Source: Bacteroidetes bacterium GWA2_40_15 (lineage in GTDB: Bacteria; Bacteroidota; Bacteroidia; Bacteroidales; VadinHA17). Taken from it: DNA of 33,399 bases. Position numbers and translations under genes: made by a program. A model generated the notes under the pieces. The model worked only from the letters and a program-made list of their open reading frames with translations. It was not told where the DNA came from and did not search any database. The stretch's first letter is position 1, and the number at the start of each line of letters is the position of its first letter. Location of the stretch: assembly GCA_001768195.1 (NCBI GenBank), contig MENI01000039.1, positions 1 through 33,399 on the forward strand, in the 5' to 3' direction. Positions 25,615 to 33,399 of the stretch are shown here, one piece after another.

Positions 25615-27783
25615 ATGAAAAATAAGCTGCTTATAATAAGTGTAATTATTACACTTATATTTTCTCCTTCGATCAGGGCAGATGAAGGGATGTGGATCCC
25701 GGTACTGATTGAAAAATACAGTATCAAGCTGATGCAGGAGAAAGGCTTCAAACTCTCTGCTGAAGATATTTACAGTGTAAACAAGGCATGCATGAAGGAT
25801 GCAATTGTTCATTTCGGAGGCGGATGTACAGGTGAGTTAATATCACCGGATGGTCTTCTTATAACCAACCATCACTGCGGTTATGGACAAATACAGCGGC
25901 ATTCCTCTCTTGAACGGGATTATTTGACAAACGGATTCTGGGCAATGTCTGCTGAAGAAGAGCTTCCTAACCCCGGTCTTACAGTTACCTTTCTCAAACG
26001 TATGGAAGATGTCACCGAAAAGGTACTGAAAGGTACAAATGCTGAAATAGATATAAGTGAACGCGAAAGAATAATAGAATCAAACTCAGCCAGTATTGCT
26101 AAAGAGGCTGTTTCAGGTAACGGATATATGGCTTTTGTCAGGCAATTCTATATGGGAAAGCAGTATTTCCTTTTTGTGAATGAAATCTACAGGGATGTTC
26201 GTCTGGTAGGAGCGCCTCCATCTGCTATTGGCAAGTTCGGTGGCGAAACAGACAACTGGGTGTGGCCGCGTCATACCGGTGACTTTTCGCTCTTCAGGGT
26301 TTATGCCGGGAAGGATAATAAACCGGCTGAATATTCTGAGGATAATGTTCCTTACAAACCAGCCTATTTCTTTCCTGTCTCGCTTAAAGGAGTGAATGAA
26401 GGTGATTTTACAATGGTTTTCGGATACCCGGGAACAACGTCACAATATGTTCCTTCATATCATATTGACATGGTTAAGAATTTTGTAAATCCCAGAATGA
26501 TTGAAATCCGAACCAGTAAAATTGAAATAATGGAGGAGGCAATGAACAGCGATCCTCTTATAAGACTACAGTATTCAGCCAAAAAGTCGGGACTGGCAAA
26601 TGCATGGAAAAAATGGATCGGGGAAAGTCAGGGCCTTGAAAGGATGTCAACAATCGAAAATAAAAGGAGTTATGAGGAAAATCTTACCCGGTGGATAAAT
26701 GCTGAAAAAGTAAGGTCGGAAAAATTTGGAAATATTCTTCCCGGGTATAAAAATGTATATGAAGAACTTAAGGTGTATAATCTGGTTAACAACTATACAA
26801 ATGAAGTATTTTTTAATTATGGGGTTGAAGCTATTGGTTTTGCAAGGAGTATAAAAACTCTCGGGGAACTTGTCAGAAGTAAAGCAGATGCTGATAAAAT
26901 AACTATGGAAAAGGTTAATTTACAAGCAGTTGCCTCGGGATTTTACAGAAACTATAATAAGGAAACTGATAAAAAACTCTTCGTGGCTGTAATGACCTTA
27001 TATAACACGAAAATAGAGGAGAAGTGGCACGTTCCGGAATTTGTCAGACTTAAAAATTCATGCAAGGGTAATTTCGCAGCAATTGTTGATGATATTTACA
27101 GGAAGACAATTTTTGCTGATGAAGATAAGTTCAAGGCTTTTGTCTCAGCATTAAACAATGGGACACTTGCAAAGCTCGCTAAAGATCCAATCTATATCCT
27201 TGCGACAGGAGCTTCTGATTTTCTTGCCGAAAATGTCAGACCAGAACTGACAAGACTTAATACTGAACTGCAAAGGCTTAATACAGATTATATGACAGCT
27301 CAGATTGAGTATGCCAGCGATAAGGTTTTTTATCCGGATGCCAATTCAACCCTTCGGGTGGCATATGGCAATGTTAAGGGATACTTTTCAAAGGATGCTG
27401 TTTACTATATGCATTATACCACTTTAAAGGGAGTTATGGAAAAGGCTAACCCTGAAATCTATGATTATGATGTTCCTGAAAGGCTCAAGGTTCTTTACAG
27501 ATCAAAAGATTTTGGAAGGTATACCCAGAACGGGGAGGTGCCGGTATGCTTTATTGCCACCAACCATACAACTGGAGGAAATTCAGGCAGCCCCGTTATC
27601 AATGCCGAAGGGCATCTTATCGGAATTAACTTCGACAGGGCGTGGGAAGGTGTTGCAAGCGACCTGGTTTACAATCCTGATCAGAGCCGGAACATAAGTC
27701 TCGATATCAGGTATGCCCTGTTCATCATTGATAAGTTTGCGGGAGCAGGATATCTTCTTAATGAGATGAAGATTATTGAGTAA
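25615..27783 (+). CDS. S46 family dipeptidyl-peptidase, DPP11-like
   Basis: A 722-residue secreted serine exopeptidase. A signal peptide (about 1-22, cut near IRA/DEGMW) is followed by the family start 'DEGMWIP'. The active-site histidine is in ITNHHCGYG (His86-His87), the aspartate probably Asp223 in HTGDF (Asp213 in TDNW is the alternative), and the serine is Ser657 in GGNSGSP. S46 enzymes release dipeptides from peptide N-termini in the periplasm. Arg675, 18 residues after the serine, occupies the position that is Arg673 in Porphyromonas DPP11 (Asp/Glu at P1) and Gly in DPP7, so acidic specificity is predicted. The start was set at ATG 25615; TTG 25609 adds only two residues. Confidence 0.92.
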   Translation: MKNKLLIISVIITLIFSPSIRADEGMWIPVLIEKYSIKLMQEKGFKLSAEDIYSVNKACMKDAIVHFGGGCTGELISPDGLLITNHHCGYGQIQRHSSLERDYLTNGFWAMSAEEELPNPGLTVTFLKRMEDVTEKVLKGTNAEIDISERERIIESNSASIAKEAVSGNGYMAFVRQFYMGKQYFLFVNEIYRDVRLVGAPPSAIGKFGGETDNWVWPRHTGDFSLFRVYAGKDNKPAEYSEDNVPYKPAYFFPVSLKGVNEGDFTMVFGYPGTTSQYVPSYHIDMVKNFVNPRMIEIRTSKIEIMEEAMNSDPLIRLQYSAKKSGLANAWKKWIGESQGLERMSTIENKRSYEENLTRWINAEKVRSEKFGNILPGYKNVYEELKVYNLVNNYTNEVFFNYGVEAIGFARSIKTLGELVRSKADADKITMEKVNLQAVASGFYRNYNKETDKKLFVAVMTLYNTKIEEKWHVPEFVRLKNSCKGNFAAIVDDIYRKTIFADEDKFKAFVSALNNGTLAKLAKDPIYILATGASDFLAENVRPELTRLNTELQRLNTDYMTAQIEYASDKVFYPDANSTLRVAYGNVKGYFSKDAVYYMHYTTLKGVMEKANPEIYDYDVPERLKVLYRSKDFGRYTQNGEVPVCFIATNHTTGGNSGSPVINAEGHLIGINFDRAWEGVASDLVYNPDQSRNISLDIRYALFIIDKFAGAGYLLNEMKIIE

Positions 27784-27800
27784 ATATTGAATCTTTCATG

Positions 27801-27910
27801 AACTCACCACCTTAAATTCCCCCTCTCTACTCCGTAAAGAGGGGGAACTTGTTAGCAGATAATTATTTAGCCCCCTCTTTGCGAAGCAGAGAGGGGGTTG
27901 GGGGTGAGTT
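27801..27910. repeat. 110-bp inverted-repeat element with two internal hairpins
   Basis: The ends AACTCACC (27801-27808) and GGTGAGTT (27903-27910) are inverted repeats. Inside are two G/C-tract hairpins: TTCCCCCTCT/AGAGGGGGAA (27818-27827 with 27838-27847) and CCCCCTCT/AGAGGGGG around a GC-rich loop (27871-27878 with 27889-27896). It fills the gap between two convergent stops and may act as a two-way terminator. It resembles dispersed palindromic or MITE-like elements that I recall from this phylum; no coding capacity is present. Confidence 0.75.
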
Positions 27911-27918
27911 TGTGTATC

Positions 27919-30069
27919 TTAGAACCTTATTGTATATTTCACTTTCGCCCTGGCTTCATAGACCTCAGCCTGAAACCTCTCAAGTGGGTCAATTAACGGT
28001 GAATTGAAAGTCAGGAAGAGTTCTTTCCCCGGCTTGATTATCCACTGGAATCTCGATTGCCATCCTATAGTTTCATTCTGGTTTTCATATTGTGCAAAAT
28101 TATACCAGGTGAGGTTCGGACTGAACATGAAATTAAGGTTAATACGGTATATCTGTGCCACAAAACTGCCATCGGGAAGATCAACCCATTTTCTGTCTGA
28201 TTCAACTCCTATAAAGAGTGGTACTGCCACTTTATAACCAGCCTGTATCAGCCAGTCTGTCCTGTTACCTGAATAAAAGCCTCCGAAGCCGACTTTGGTC
28301 GAAGCCCAGAAAATCCTTCGTTTGGCTGAAGTGAGCTGCACATTATGTCTCCAGAAATTGTAGTCATCTGCCACTATGGTATGATCGCCGAAAATATTGA
28401 AATCATTCTCCAGTGATTCATATATGTACTGTGAAGACAGGGTGATCTTATCGCCACTAAGGAATATTACGTCGGAATAGTTCAGGTCGATCTGCGCAGT
28501 CTCCAGTCCGCCATTGTAAAGATCGCTTATGAAAATGTATTTTACACCGGTTTTAACCTGCATTACAGGTGAGTTCTTTGGCCTGGGACCAAGACCAATT
28601 CCTCCGTAGAAATCACGAATATTCTTTCTCGGCACAAATCCAAGTCCGGCAGTATAGTTCTCACCAACCTGAAGATAACCAACCCTGAAGTTCAGGAAAT
28701 CGTTGGGGTAGCTTATTTCTGTTCCGAACGATACGTCTCTGCCGTTAAGGCTGTCAGTGAATGATTTCAGTCCGTAAAAATTGTAAGTAATATTCTTATT
28801 AACTGCCAGCTCTGAACTTGCAAGACGGAGGTCGACGCCGGCAAGAGAGTTGTCGCTTGCTGATAATGCATTTCCATTGGTCCCTATGATTCCCAGGGAT
28901 GATTGCTTTCCAAGATTCCTCGATATTCTGGCCACACTGTACCCGGGATTATCCCACTGGTTGTCATCTTTGACATGAAGCATGCCGATATTCCATCCAT
29001 CGGCTTTTCCGGTGAATTTCCCTCCATATTTTATCTGTACCGGATTCCCTTCGGGATCAAGGCCTATCCTGCGGGAAAAGAACGGTATGTTGGTCGTACT
29101 TTGTGGGTTTTCGCTATCTCCGTTTATCCCGAATGTGAAATAGTTCGATCCGTCGAGGAAGAAATCTCTCTTTTCCGGGAAGAAGAGGTTGAAGCGGGTG
29201 AGGTTTATCTGTTTCTCATCTACTTCTGTCTGGGCAAAATCAGTATTTATGGTTACCGCTGCTTTGAGTGAAGGCGTGATGTTATAAAAAATATCGCCTC
29301 CTGCATCCAGGACAGGTTTTCTTTCGGCATCCTGTTTCTTGCTGAATCCACCGGTAATATAGGGTACGATATCGAGGCCTATGCCTTGTGTTATATTAGA
29401 GATCCCTGAAAGTTTTCCTGCATCCGATATCTGGAACCTGTTGGCATTCAGTGAAGTTAATGGCCATGTTGATATTTCGGCACTACGTTTTATATACCTT
29501 ATAATTTTTAATCCCCATGTATCGTTACCTTTTTTGAATCCCATCGTTTTAAATGGAATAATAAGTTCCCCTTCCCATCCGTATTCAGTAATTTTTGCCC
29601 GGCCATCCCACAGGCCATCCCATGATTTGTTGAATTCTTTTCCGTTCTCATTTACAATAGCATCACCTATACTGCCTCGTGGTCCGATCTGAAACCAGTA
29701 ACCGCTCCTCCCGTCGAGGTAAGTGTCAAATATTACCTGTATCCGGTCCTCTTCTCCCAGATCGCCGTCCCTGCTGAGTTCCTTTGATGTAATATCCTTC
29801 GGATCATCATAGCATCTTACCCCCACATAAATGTTATGCCGGTCATAAAGAAAGAAGAATTCCGACTTTTTGGAAGCTGCCTCTCCCGTGTTTGGTTCTC
29901 TCTGGAAAAGTTCATTGATTGCCGGCGCTGTTTTCCAGACATCATCGCTAATAAAACCATCTATGAAAGGTGGCGTTTCTGTAAACACCGCTTTGGAAGC
30001 GGGTTGTGAAAAAAGATCACTAAGTGAAAGAGCAAAATATAAAGAGAGAATTAATAAGATCCGGTTCAT
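27919..30069 (-). CDS. DUF5916 outer-membrane protein with CBM9-like domain
   Basis: A 716-residue protein from the ATG at 30069 (MNRILLILSLYFALSLSDLFSQ); the frame extends two codons to a TTG. After the signal peptide (about 1-22) comes a CBM9-like beta-sandwich (about 25-215), seen in 'FIDGFISDDVWKTAPAI', 'YVGVRCYDD' and 'EGELIIPFKTMGF'. The rest (about 230-716) is DUF5916, with 'FFPEKRDFFLDGSNYFTFG' and 'PFFSRRIGLDPEGNPVQIKYGGKFTGK', rich in aromatic and alternating residues, ending in KVKYTIRF with a terminal Phe typical of outer-membrane barrels. The role is unknown; a surface glycan or transport function is a guess. It is convergent with the S46 peptidase. Confidence 0.87.
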   Translation of the reverse strand: MNRILLILSLYFALSLSDLFSQPASKAVFTETPPFIDGFISDDVWKTAPAINELFQREPNTGEAASKKSEFFFLYDRHNIYVGVRCYDDPKDITSKELSRDGDLGEEDRIQVIFDTYLDGRSGYWFQIGPRGSIGDAIVNENGKEFNKSWDGLWDGRAKITEYGWEGELIIPFKTMGFKKGNDTWGLKIIRYIKRSAEISTWPLTSLNANRFQISDAGKLSGISNITQGIGLDIVPYITGGFSKKQDAERKPVLDAGGDIFYNITPSLKAAVTINTDFAQTEVDEKQINLTRFNLFFPEKRDFFLDGSNYFTFGINGDSENPQSTTNIPFFSRRIGLDPEGNPVQIKYGGKFTGKADGWNIGMLHVKDDNQWDNPGYSVARISRNLGKQSSLGIIGTNGNALSASDNSLAGVDLRLASSELAVNKNITYNFYGLKSFTDSLNGRDVSFGTEISYPNDFLNFRVGYLQVGENYTAGLGFVPRKNIRDFYGGIGLGPRPKNSPVMQVKTGVKYIFISDLYNGGLETAQIDLNYSDVIFLSGDKITLSSQYIYESLENDFNIFGDHTIVADDYNFWRHNVQLTSAKRRIFWASTKVGFGGFYSGNRTDWLIQAGYKVAVPLFIGVESDRKWVDLPDGSFVAQIYRINLNFMFSPNLTWYNFAQYENQNETIGWQSRFQWIIKPGKELFLTFNSPLIDPLERFQAEVYEARAKVKYTIRF

Positions 30070-30088
30070 CAACAAAAAAATAAGCTGA

Positions 30089-30095
30089 CAAAATA
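30089..30095 (-). promoter_or_regulatory. Possible -7 box of the DUF5916 gene
   Basis: On the minus strand TATTTTG lies about 20 bases before the ATG, one base short of TAnnTTTG. No convincing -33 element was found. Confidence 0.25.
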
Positions 30096-30126
30096 GATAA
30101 ATTACTCATTAAAATATGGTTTTAAA

Positions 30127-30642
30127 TCATAAAAGATGTGAAAGGGAGTCGCTCCATCGTAAAATTTCTGTACTGCTTATGTGATCTCCTTCTTTCATAA
30201 CCCCTGTTGCAATACTGATCCGGAACTTAATTTTGTCAGTAAGCGATTGTACTTTCTTTATTTCAAGCCTTCCGGCGAACAATCCTTCGCTCACAGGGGG
30301 CACAATCTTACGGACCGGGATCATAAAATCTGATACAAACTGAAGGTATTTTTCACTGTTTTTCATCGCCATAGTCATACATACAAGAAATGCTGCAAAG
30401 GGCTTTGAATTAAGTTTTTCTTTGTGTGATTCCAGAAAGTCAAATGCTTCTGGTAACCACATTCCCCCATGTATTGCACTACCGGCTATTACAGCATCAA
30501 ACCCTGAAAGGTCCTTTACTTCCGTCATGGGCATTACAGTAGTTTTAAATTCTTTATTTGAGAGATTAGCTGATATTTGTTCAGCTACTATCTGAGCTGA
30601 ACCTGTGTAGGTCGCATACGTGATGAGTATATTTTTAGACAT
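30127..30642 (-). CDS. Flavodoxin-domain protein (HemG-like)
   Basis: A 171-residue protein with the FMN phosphate loop 'TYATYTGSA' (residues 8-16) and 'VIAGSAIHGGMWLPEAFDFL', the pattern of the flavodoxin_5 group that includes menaquinone-dependent protoporphyrinogen oxidase HemG. Residues after about 140 are shorter than and unlike E. coli HemG, so the role in haem synthesis is uncertain and a general electron carrier is possible. It follows the DUF1801 gene by 5 bp on the same strand and is probably cotranscribed. Confidence 0.8.
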   Translation of the reverse strand: MSKNILITYATYTGSAQIVAEQISANLSNKEFKTTVMPMTEVKDLSGFDAVIAGSAIHGGMWLPEAFDFLESHKEKLNSKPFAAFLVCMTMAMKNSEKYLQFVSDFMIPVRKIVPPVSEGLFAGRLEIKKVQSLTDKIKFRISIATGVMKEGDHISSTEILRWSDSLSHLL

Positions 30643-30647
30643 GGGAT

Positions 30648-31046
30648 TTATTTCTTCTTATTTTTTTTCAAACCGGTTTTTAATTCTGCCATAATTTTAT
30701 TCTCTTCAACCCTGAATGCAACAATCTGAGAAATAAGATTAAGAGGCAACGGTTTATCATTTGGAAACTGTATTGATCCCTTTGCAGTTTTATATTCAGC
30801 CAGTTCCTCGCGGAATGCTACAATAGCAGAAGAAAACGGATATAGGCCAATGTGTTTTGTATGTGCTGCAAAATAAATGAGCATCCCATTATGTGTAAAA
30901 GCCGGCATGCCATAGCTTATCTTTTCCTCAGCTTCTGGAGCAGCTTTTCTGATAATCGATCTTATTTTCTTCAATCGTTCCCGGATTTCCGGGGGATATC
31001 CAATTATGTATTCTTCAATACTTTCAGGGAATCTCTTAACTAACAT
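30648..31046 (-). CDS. DUF1801 (YdhG-like) protein
   Basis: A 132-residue cytoplasmic protein with 'YPPEIRERLKKIRSIIRKAAPEAEEKISYGMPAF' and 'HIGLYPFSSAIVAFREEL', which is the DUF1801 fold. The tail is lysine-rich (KTGLKKNKKK). Members have been loosely called iron chaperones, which the sequence does not prove. It is the first gene of a two-gene minus-strand unit with the flavodoxin gene and is divergent from pdxB across 83 bp. Confidence 0.82.
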   Translation of the reverse strand: MLVKRFPESIEEYIIGYPPEIRERLKKIRSIIRKAAPEAEEKISYGMPAFTHNGMLIYFAAHTKHIGLYPFSSAIVAFREELAEYKTAKGSIQFPNDKPLPLNLISQIVAFRVEENKIMAELKTGLKKNKKK

Positions 31047-31129
31047 AAAGCATTCAATTTAAACTATAAACAATAAAGCAGGAAATATGTTTAATTAGCC
31101 TATCTTACACACTAAAATATCAAAATAAC

Positions 31130-32269
31130 TTGAAAATAGTTGCTGATGATAGAATCCCATTTCTGCAGGGTGTTCTCGAACCTTATGCAGATGTTGTTTA
31201 TTTACCAGGGAACATGATTGGCAGGAATGAAATAGCCAATGTTGATGCTCTCATTATCAGGACAAGGACAAAATGCACTCAGACTCTTCTCAACGGAACT
31301 TCGGTTAAATTCATTGGAACAGCCACCATTGGCTTTGATCATATCGACACAGGATACTGTGAAAAAAATGGCATTGCCTGGACCAATGCTCCGGGATGTA
31401 ATTCATCATCAGTACAACAATATATCACTGCAGCTCTGCTAAAACTTGAAAAGGACCATAGTTTTGTTCTTAAAGGAAAAACACTTGGAATTATCGGTGT
31501 CGGTAATGTAGGATCAAAGGTGGAAAATGCAGCAAGAGCTCTCGGAATGAATATCATGCTTAATGATCCGCCAAGGGCACGAAGGGAGGGCCCATCAGAT
31601 TTTGTTGAGCTTGAAACTCTGCTTCGGGAATCAGATATAATCTCACTTCATGTTCCTCTTAATATAGTGGGAGAGGATCAGACATACCATCTTTTCGATA
31701 ACGATAATTTCGGAAAAATAAGGAATGGCGCCTGGTTCATAAACTCATCAAGGGGCGAGGTGGCAGAAACTTCAGCTCTTCGAAAAGCTTTGAAAACAGG
31801 AAAACTTAGCGGTACAATTCTCGATGTGTGGGAGAATGAGCCGGATATTGATACTGATCTTATGTCATCTGCATATATCGCTACACCCCATATAGCCGGT
31901 TATTCAACCGATGGAAAAGCAAATGGGACAGCAATGGTTGTTGATACCTTAAGTCGTCATTTCAATCTTCCTTTAACAGAGTGGTATCCTGAAAATGTTC
32001 CCGCTCCCGGGAAACCTGATATAAAAATTGATTGTTCAGGCAAGAAAGATGAGGAGATAATAAGGGAAGCAGTGATGCATACTTATGATATCTCTCTTGA
32101 TGACAGGAATCTCAGGAATTCACCTTCAACCTTTGAAAAACAGAGGGGAGACTACAGGTTGCGGAGAGAGTTCCAGGCCTTCACTGTAAGGTTGAAAGAA
32201 AGCAGTGAAAATGTAAAGAGGATACTGGAAGAGATCGGATTTAATGTGGACGTTTTACATTTTAAATAA
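31130..32269 (+). CDS. pdxB: Erythronate-4-phosphate dehydrogenase
   Basis: A 379-residue D-2-hydroxyacid dehydrogenase. The substrate domain opens 'MKIVADDRIPFLQGVLEPYADVVYLPG', the NAD loop is GVGNVG (123-128), and the catalytic trio is Arg208 (NSSRGE), Glu237 (WENEP) and His254 (TPHIAG). The C-terminal extension with 'DYRLRREFQAF' is the PdxB dimerisation domain, absent from SerA or lactate dehydrogenases, and makes the call firm. It oxidises 4-phosphoerythronate in the deoxyxylulose-5-phosphate route to pyridoxal phosphate. The start is TTG at 31130, giving the normal N-terminus. No clear promoter was found. Confidence 0.93.
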   Translation: MKIVADDRIPFLQGVLEPYADVVYLPGNMIGRNEIANVDALIIRTRTKCTQTLLNGTSVKFIGTATIGFDHIDTGYCEKNGIAWTNAPGCNSSSVQQYITAALLKLEKDHSFVLKGKTLGIIGVGNVGSKVENAARALGMNIMLNDPPRARREGPSDFVELETLLRESDIISLHVPLNIVGEDQTYHLFDNDNFGKIRNGAWFINSSRGEVAETSALRKALKTGKLSGTILDVWENEPDIDTDLMSSAYIATPHIAGYSTDGKANGTAMVVDTLSRHFNLPLTEWYPENVPAPGKPDIKIDCSGKKDEEIIREAVMHTYDISLDDRNLRNSPSTFEKQRGDYRLRREFQAFTVRLKESSENVKRILEEIGFNVDVLHFK

Positions 32270-32294
32270 AGTCTAAAAATTAATTTACGTTCAT

Positions 32295-33212
32295 ATGACA
32301 GAAAAAAATAAGCTTGACAGAAGGAGTTTCATCAGAAATGTTGCATTGGCTGGTGTTGCTGCGGCTGCTTTACCGGTAACAACTTTAAGTCAGAAGCAGG
32401 AGACTAAGGGAAGGAGTACGGAACATCTTAAGTTAAGTCTCAATGCCTTCTCATTCAATGACCTGCTGCTATCCAAAAAGATATCAATTGATGATGTACT
32501 TGATTTTTGTGTGAAGCTGGGGATTGATGGTGTTGATATACCCGGATATTACTTCCCCGGATATCCTGCTGCGCCTTCTGATGAATATATCTTTCATGTT
32601 AAAAAGAAAGCTTTCAGACTGGGGATTGATATTGGATGCACCGGAGTAAGGAATGATTTCACATGGGCCGACCCTGGAAAAAGGGCAGAAGAGAAGAAAC
32701 TTGTGAAAGACTGGATAAAAGTTACACAAAAACTTGGAGCACCTTGCGTCAGAATTTTTGCAGGGACCCTCTCAAAAGAGAATTTTGCATGGGATGAAAG
32801 GGCAAAATGGATAGTTGATGATATCCGTGAATGTGCAGATTATGGAAAAGAACATGGGGTAATGCTGGCATTCCAGAATCATTGGGATTTTGTTAAAACT
32901 GCCTCTGAAGTAGAAAAGATACTGAAAATGGTTGATCATGAATGGGTAGGACTTATGCTCGATATTGGAAGTTACCGTTCACCTGATCCCTACAAGGATA
33001 TTATGGCTACAGCAAAATATGCAATCACCTGGCAGATGAAGGAGAAGGTATTCATTAATGATATGCAGGTTGAAGCAGATTATGAAAAGATAATTGACAT
33101 TGTGAGTAATTGCGGGTACCGTGGTTATCTGCCTCTTGAAACTCTCGGGCAGGGAGATCCTTACCTGAAGGTAGAAGCATTATATAACAAGGTGAAGAAG
33201 ATTCTGGGATAG
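32295..33212 (+). CDS. Tat-exported sugar-phosphate isomerase/epimerase
   Basis: A 305-residue protein. The N-terminus is a twin-arginine signal (DRRSFIRN, residues 8-15, then a mild hydrophobic Ala/Val stretch), so it should be exported folded to the periplasm. The mature part is a xylose-isomerase-like TIM barrel (AP endonuclease 2 family), with 'FCVKLGIDGVDIPGYYFPG', 'FQNHWDF', 'VGLMLDIGSYRSPDP' and 'YRGYLPLETLGQGDPY', which provide His, Asp and Glu metal ligands. The sugar substrate is unknown. It lies 25 bp after pdxB, but no functional link is apparent. A tandem repeat begins 4 bases after the stop. Confidence 0.87.
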   Translation: MTEKNKLDRRSFIRNVALAGVAAAALPVTTLSQKQETKGRSTEHLKLSLNAFSFNDLLLSKKISIDDVLDFCVKLGIDGVDIPGYYFPGYPAAPSDEYIFHVKKKAFRLGIDIGCTGVRNDFTWADPGKRAEEKKLVKDWIKVTQKLGAPCVRIFAGTLSKENFAWDERAKWIVDDIRECADYGKEHGVMLAFQNHWDFVKTASEVEKILKMVDHEWVGLMLDIGSYRSPDPYKDIMATAKYAITWQMKEKVFINDMQVEADYEKIIDIVSNCGYRGYLPLETLGQGDPYLKVEALYNKVKKILG

Positions 33213-33215
33213 GAT

Positions 33216-33290
33216 GTTCCAGGTTCCAGGTTCCAGGTTCCAGGTTCCAGGTTTCAGGTTCCTGGTTCCTGGTTCCTGGTTCCTGGTTCA
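33216..33290. repeat. GTTCC(A/T)G 7-bp tandem array, about 10.7 copies
   Basis: Five GTTCCAG units, one GTTTCAG and four GTTCCTG units are followed by a partial GTTCA. Read in blocks it is CCAGG (five), TCAGG, CCTGG (four), each separated by TT. Left and right blocks are complementary, so the array can fold into four 5-bp helices with TT/TT internal loops and a 9-base loop. Every CCAGG/CCTGG block is a CCWGG site. Confidence 0.93.
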
Positions 33291-33328
33291 AGAGAACCTA
33301 CTATACTGTCATGCCGTTCCCGTTACAC

Positions 33329-33399
33329 CGTCATACCGTCATACCGTCATACCGTCATACCGTCATACCGTCATACCGTCATACCGTCATACCGTCATA
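33329..33399. repeat. CGTCATAC 8-bp tandem array reaching the window end
   Basis: Eight perfect units and seven bases of a ninth run to the last base. A decayed unit (CGTTACAC, 33321-33328) and other partial matches precede it. The true length is unknown because the sequence ends inside it. Confidence 0.95.

Noticed and set aside
33055-33291. Minus-strand open frame rich in EPGTWN/EPETWN repeats
   Set aside because: It is the GTTCC(A/T)G array translated; there is no independent coding evidence and it overlaps the isomerase gene.
33216-33399. Possible CRISPR array
   Set aside because: Units are 7-8 bp with no spacers and no cas genes nearby; these are simple tandem repeats.

Overview
This 33.4 kb window looks like chromosomal DNA from a member of the Bacteroidota, probably order Bacteroidales. 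The evidence is a PorT-type type IX secretion gene beside ubiE, a TamL lipoprotein, an S46 dipeptidyl-peptidase, a DUF5916 outer-membrane protein, a promoter matching the Bacteroidota TTTG-N19-TAnnTTTG pattern, and mostly weak or absent Shine-Dalgarno sites. The species is not identifiable by eye. Both ends are cut: the left end lies inside ubiE and the right end inside a tandem repeat. No gene-free stretch exceeds 300 bases.

Layout. 1-2836 (+): 3' part of ubiE (menaquinone methylation), porT, and a large FAD-dependent dehydrogenase. 2902-3672 (-): a TrmH/SpoU rRNA methyltransferase, divergent from 3910-6913 (+), which holds TamL and a membrane-anchored helix-hairpin-helix protein. 7154-8614 (+): rpsU, xerC and hpf behind a consensus promoter. 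8729-9162: tRNA-Thr(TGT), tRNA-Tyr(GTA), tRNA-Gly(TCC) and tRNA-Thr(GGT), leading into tuf (9224-10411). A 30-bp perfect palindrome, tRNA-Trp, secE, nusG, rplK, rplA, rplJ, rplL, a strong hairpin terminator or attenuator, rpoB, rpoC and a DUF3467 gene follow as one long translation and transcription block to 22099.

After a small lipoprotein gene and a terminator, 22665-25588 is a tightly packed four-gene operon: a DUF2520 Rossmann protein, a KdsC-like HAD phosphatase, a UbiA prenyltransferase and Maf. A secreted S46 peptidase with the arginine typical of Asp/Glu-specific DPP11 follows. A 110-bp repeat-like element separates it from a convergent DUF5916 outer-membrane protein. Minus-strand flavodoxin and DUF1801 genes are divergent from pdxB (vitamin B6 synthesis) and a Tat-exported sugar-phosphate isomerase/epimerase. 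The window ends in two short-period tandem arrays.

Most of the window is core housekeeping DNA, and I see no new defence, mobile or biosynthetic system. The less ordinary material is non-coding: the 30-bp palindrome, 7-8 bp tandem arrays placed at or just after stop codons (one a ladder of CCWGG sites that could fold on itself), the 110-bp inverted-repeat element, three tRNAs with stem mismatches, and strong Shine-Dalgarno sites on xerC and hpf just downstream of rpsU, in a phylum where bS21 helps mask the anti-SD.
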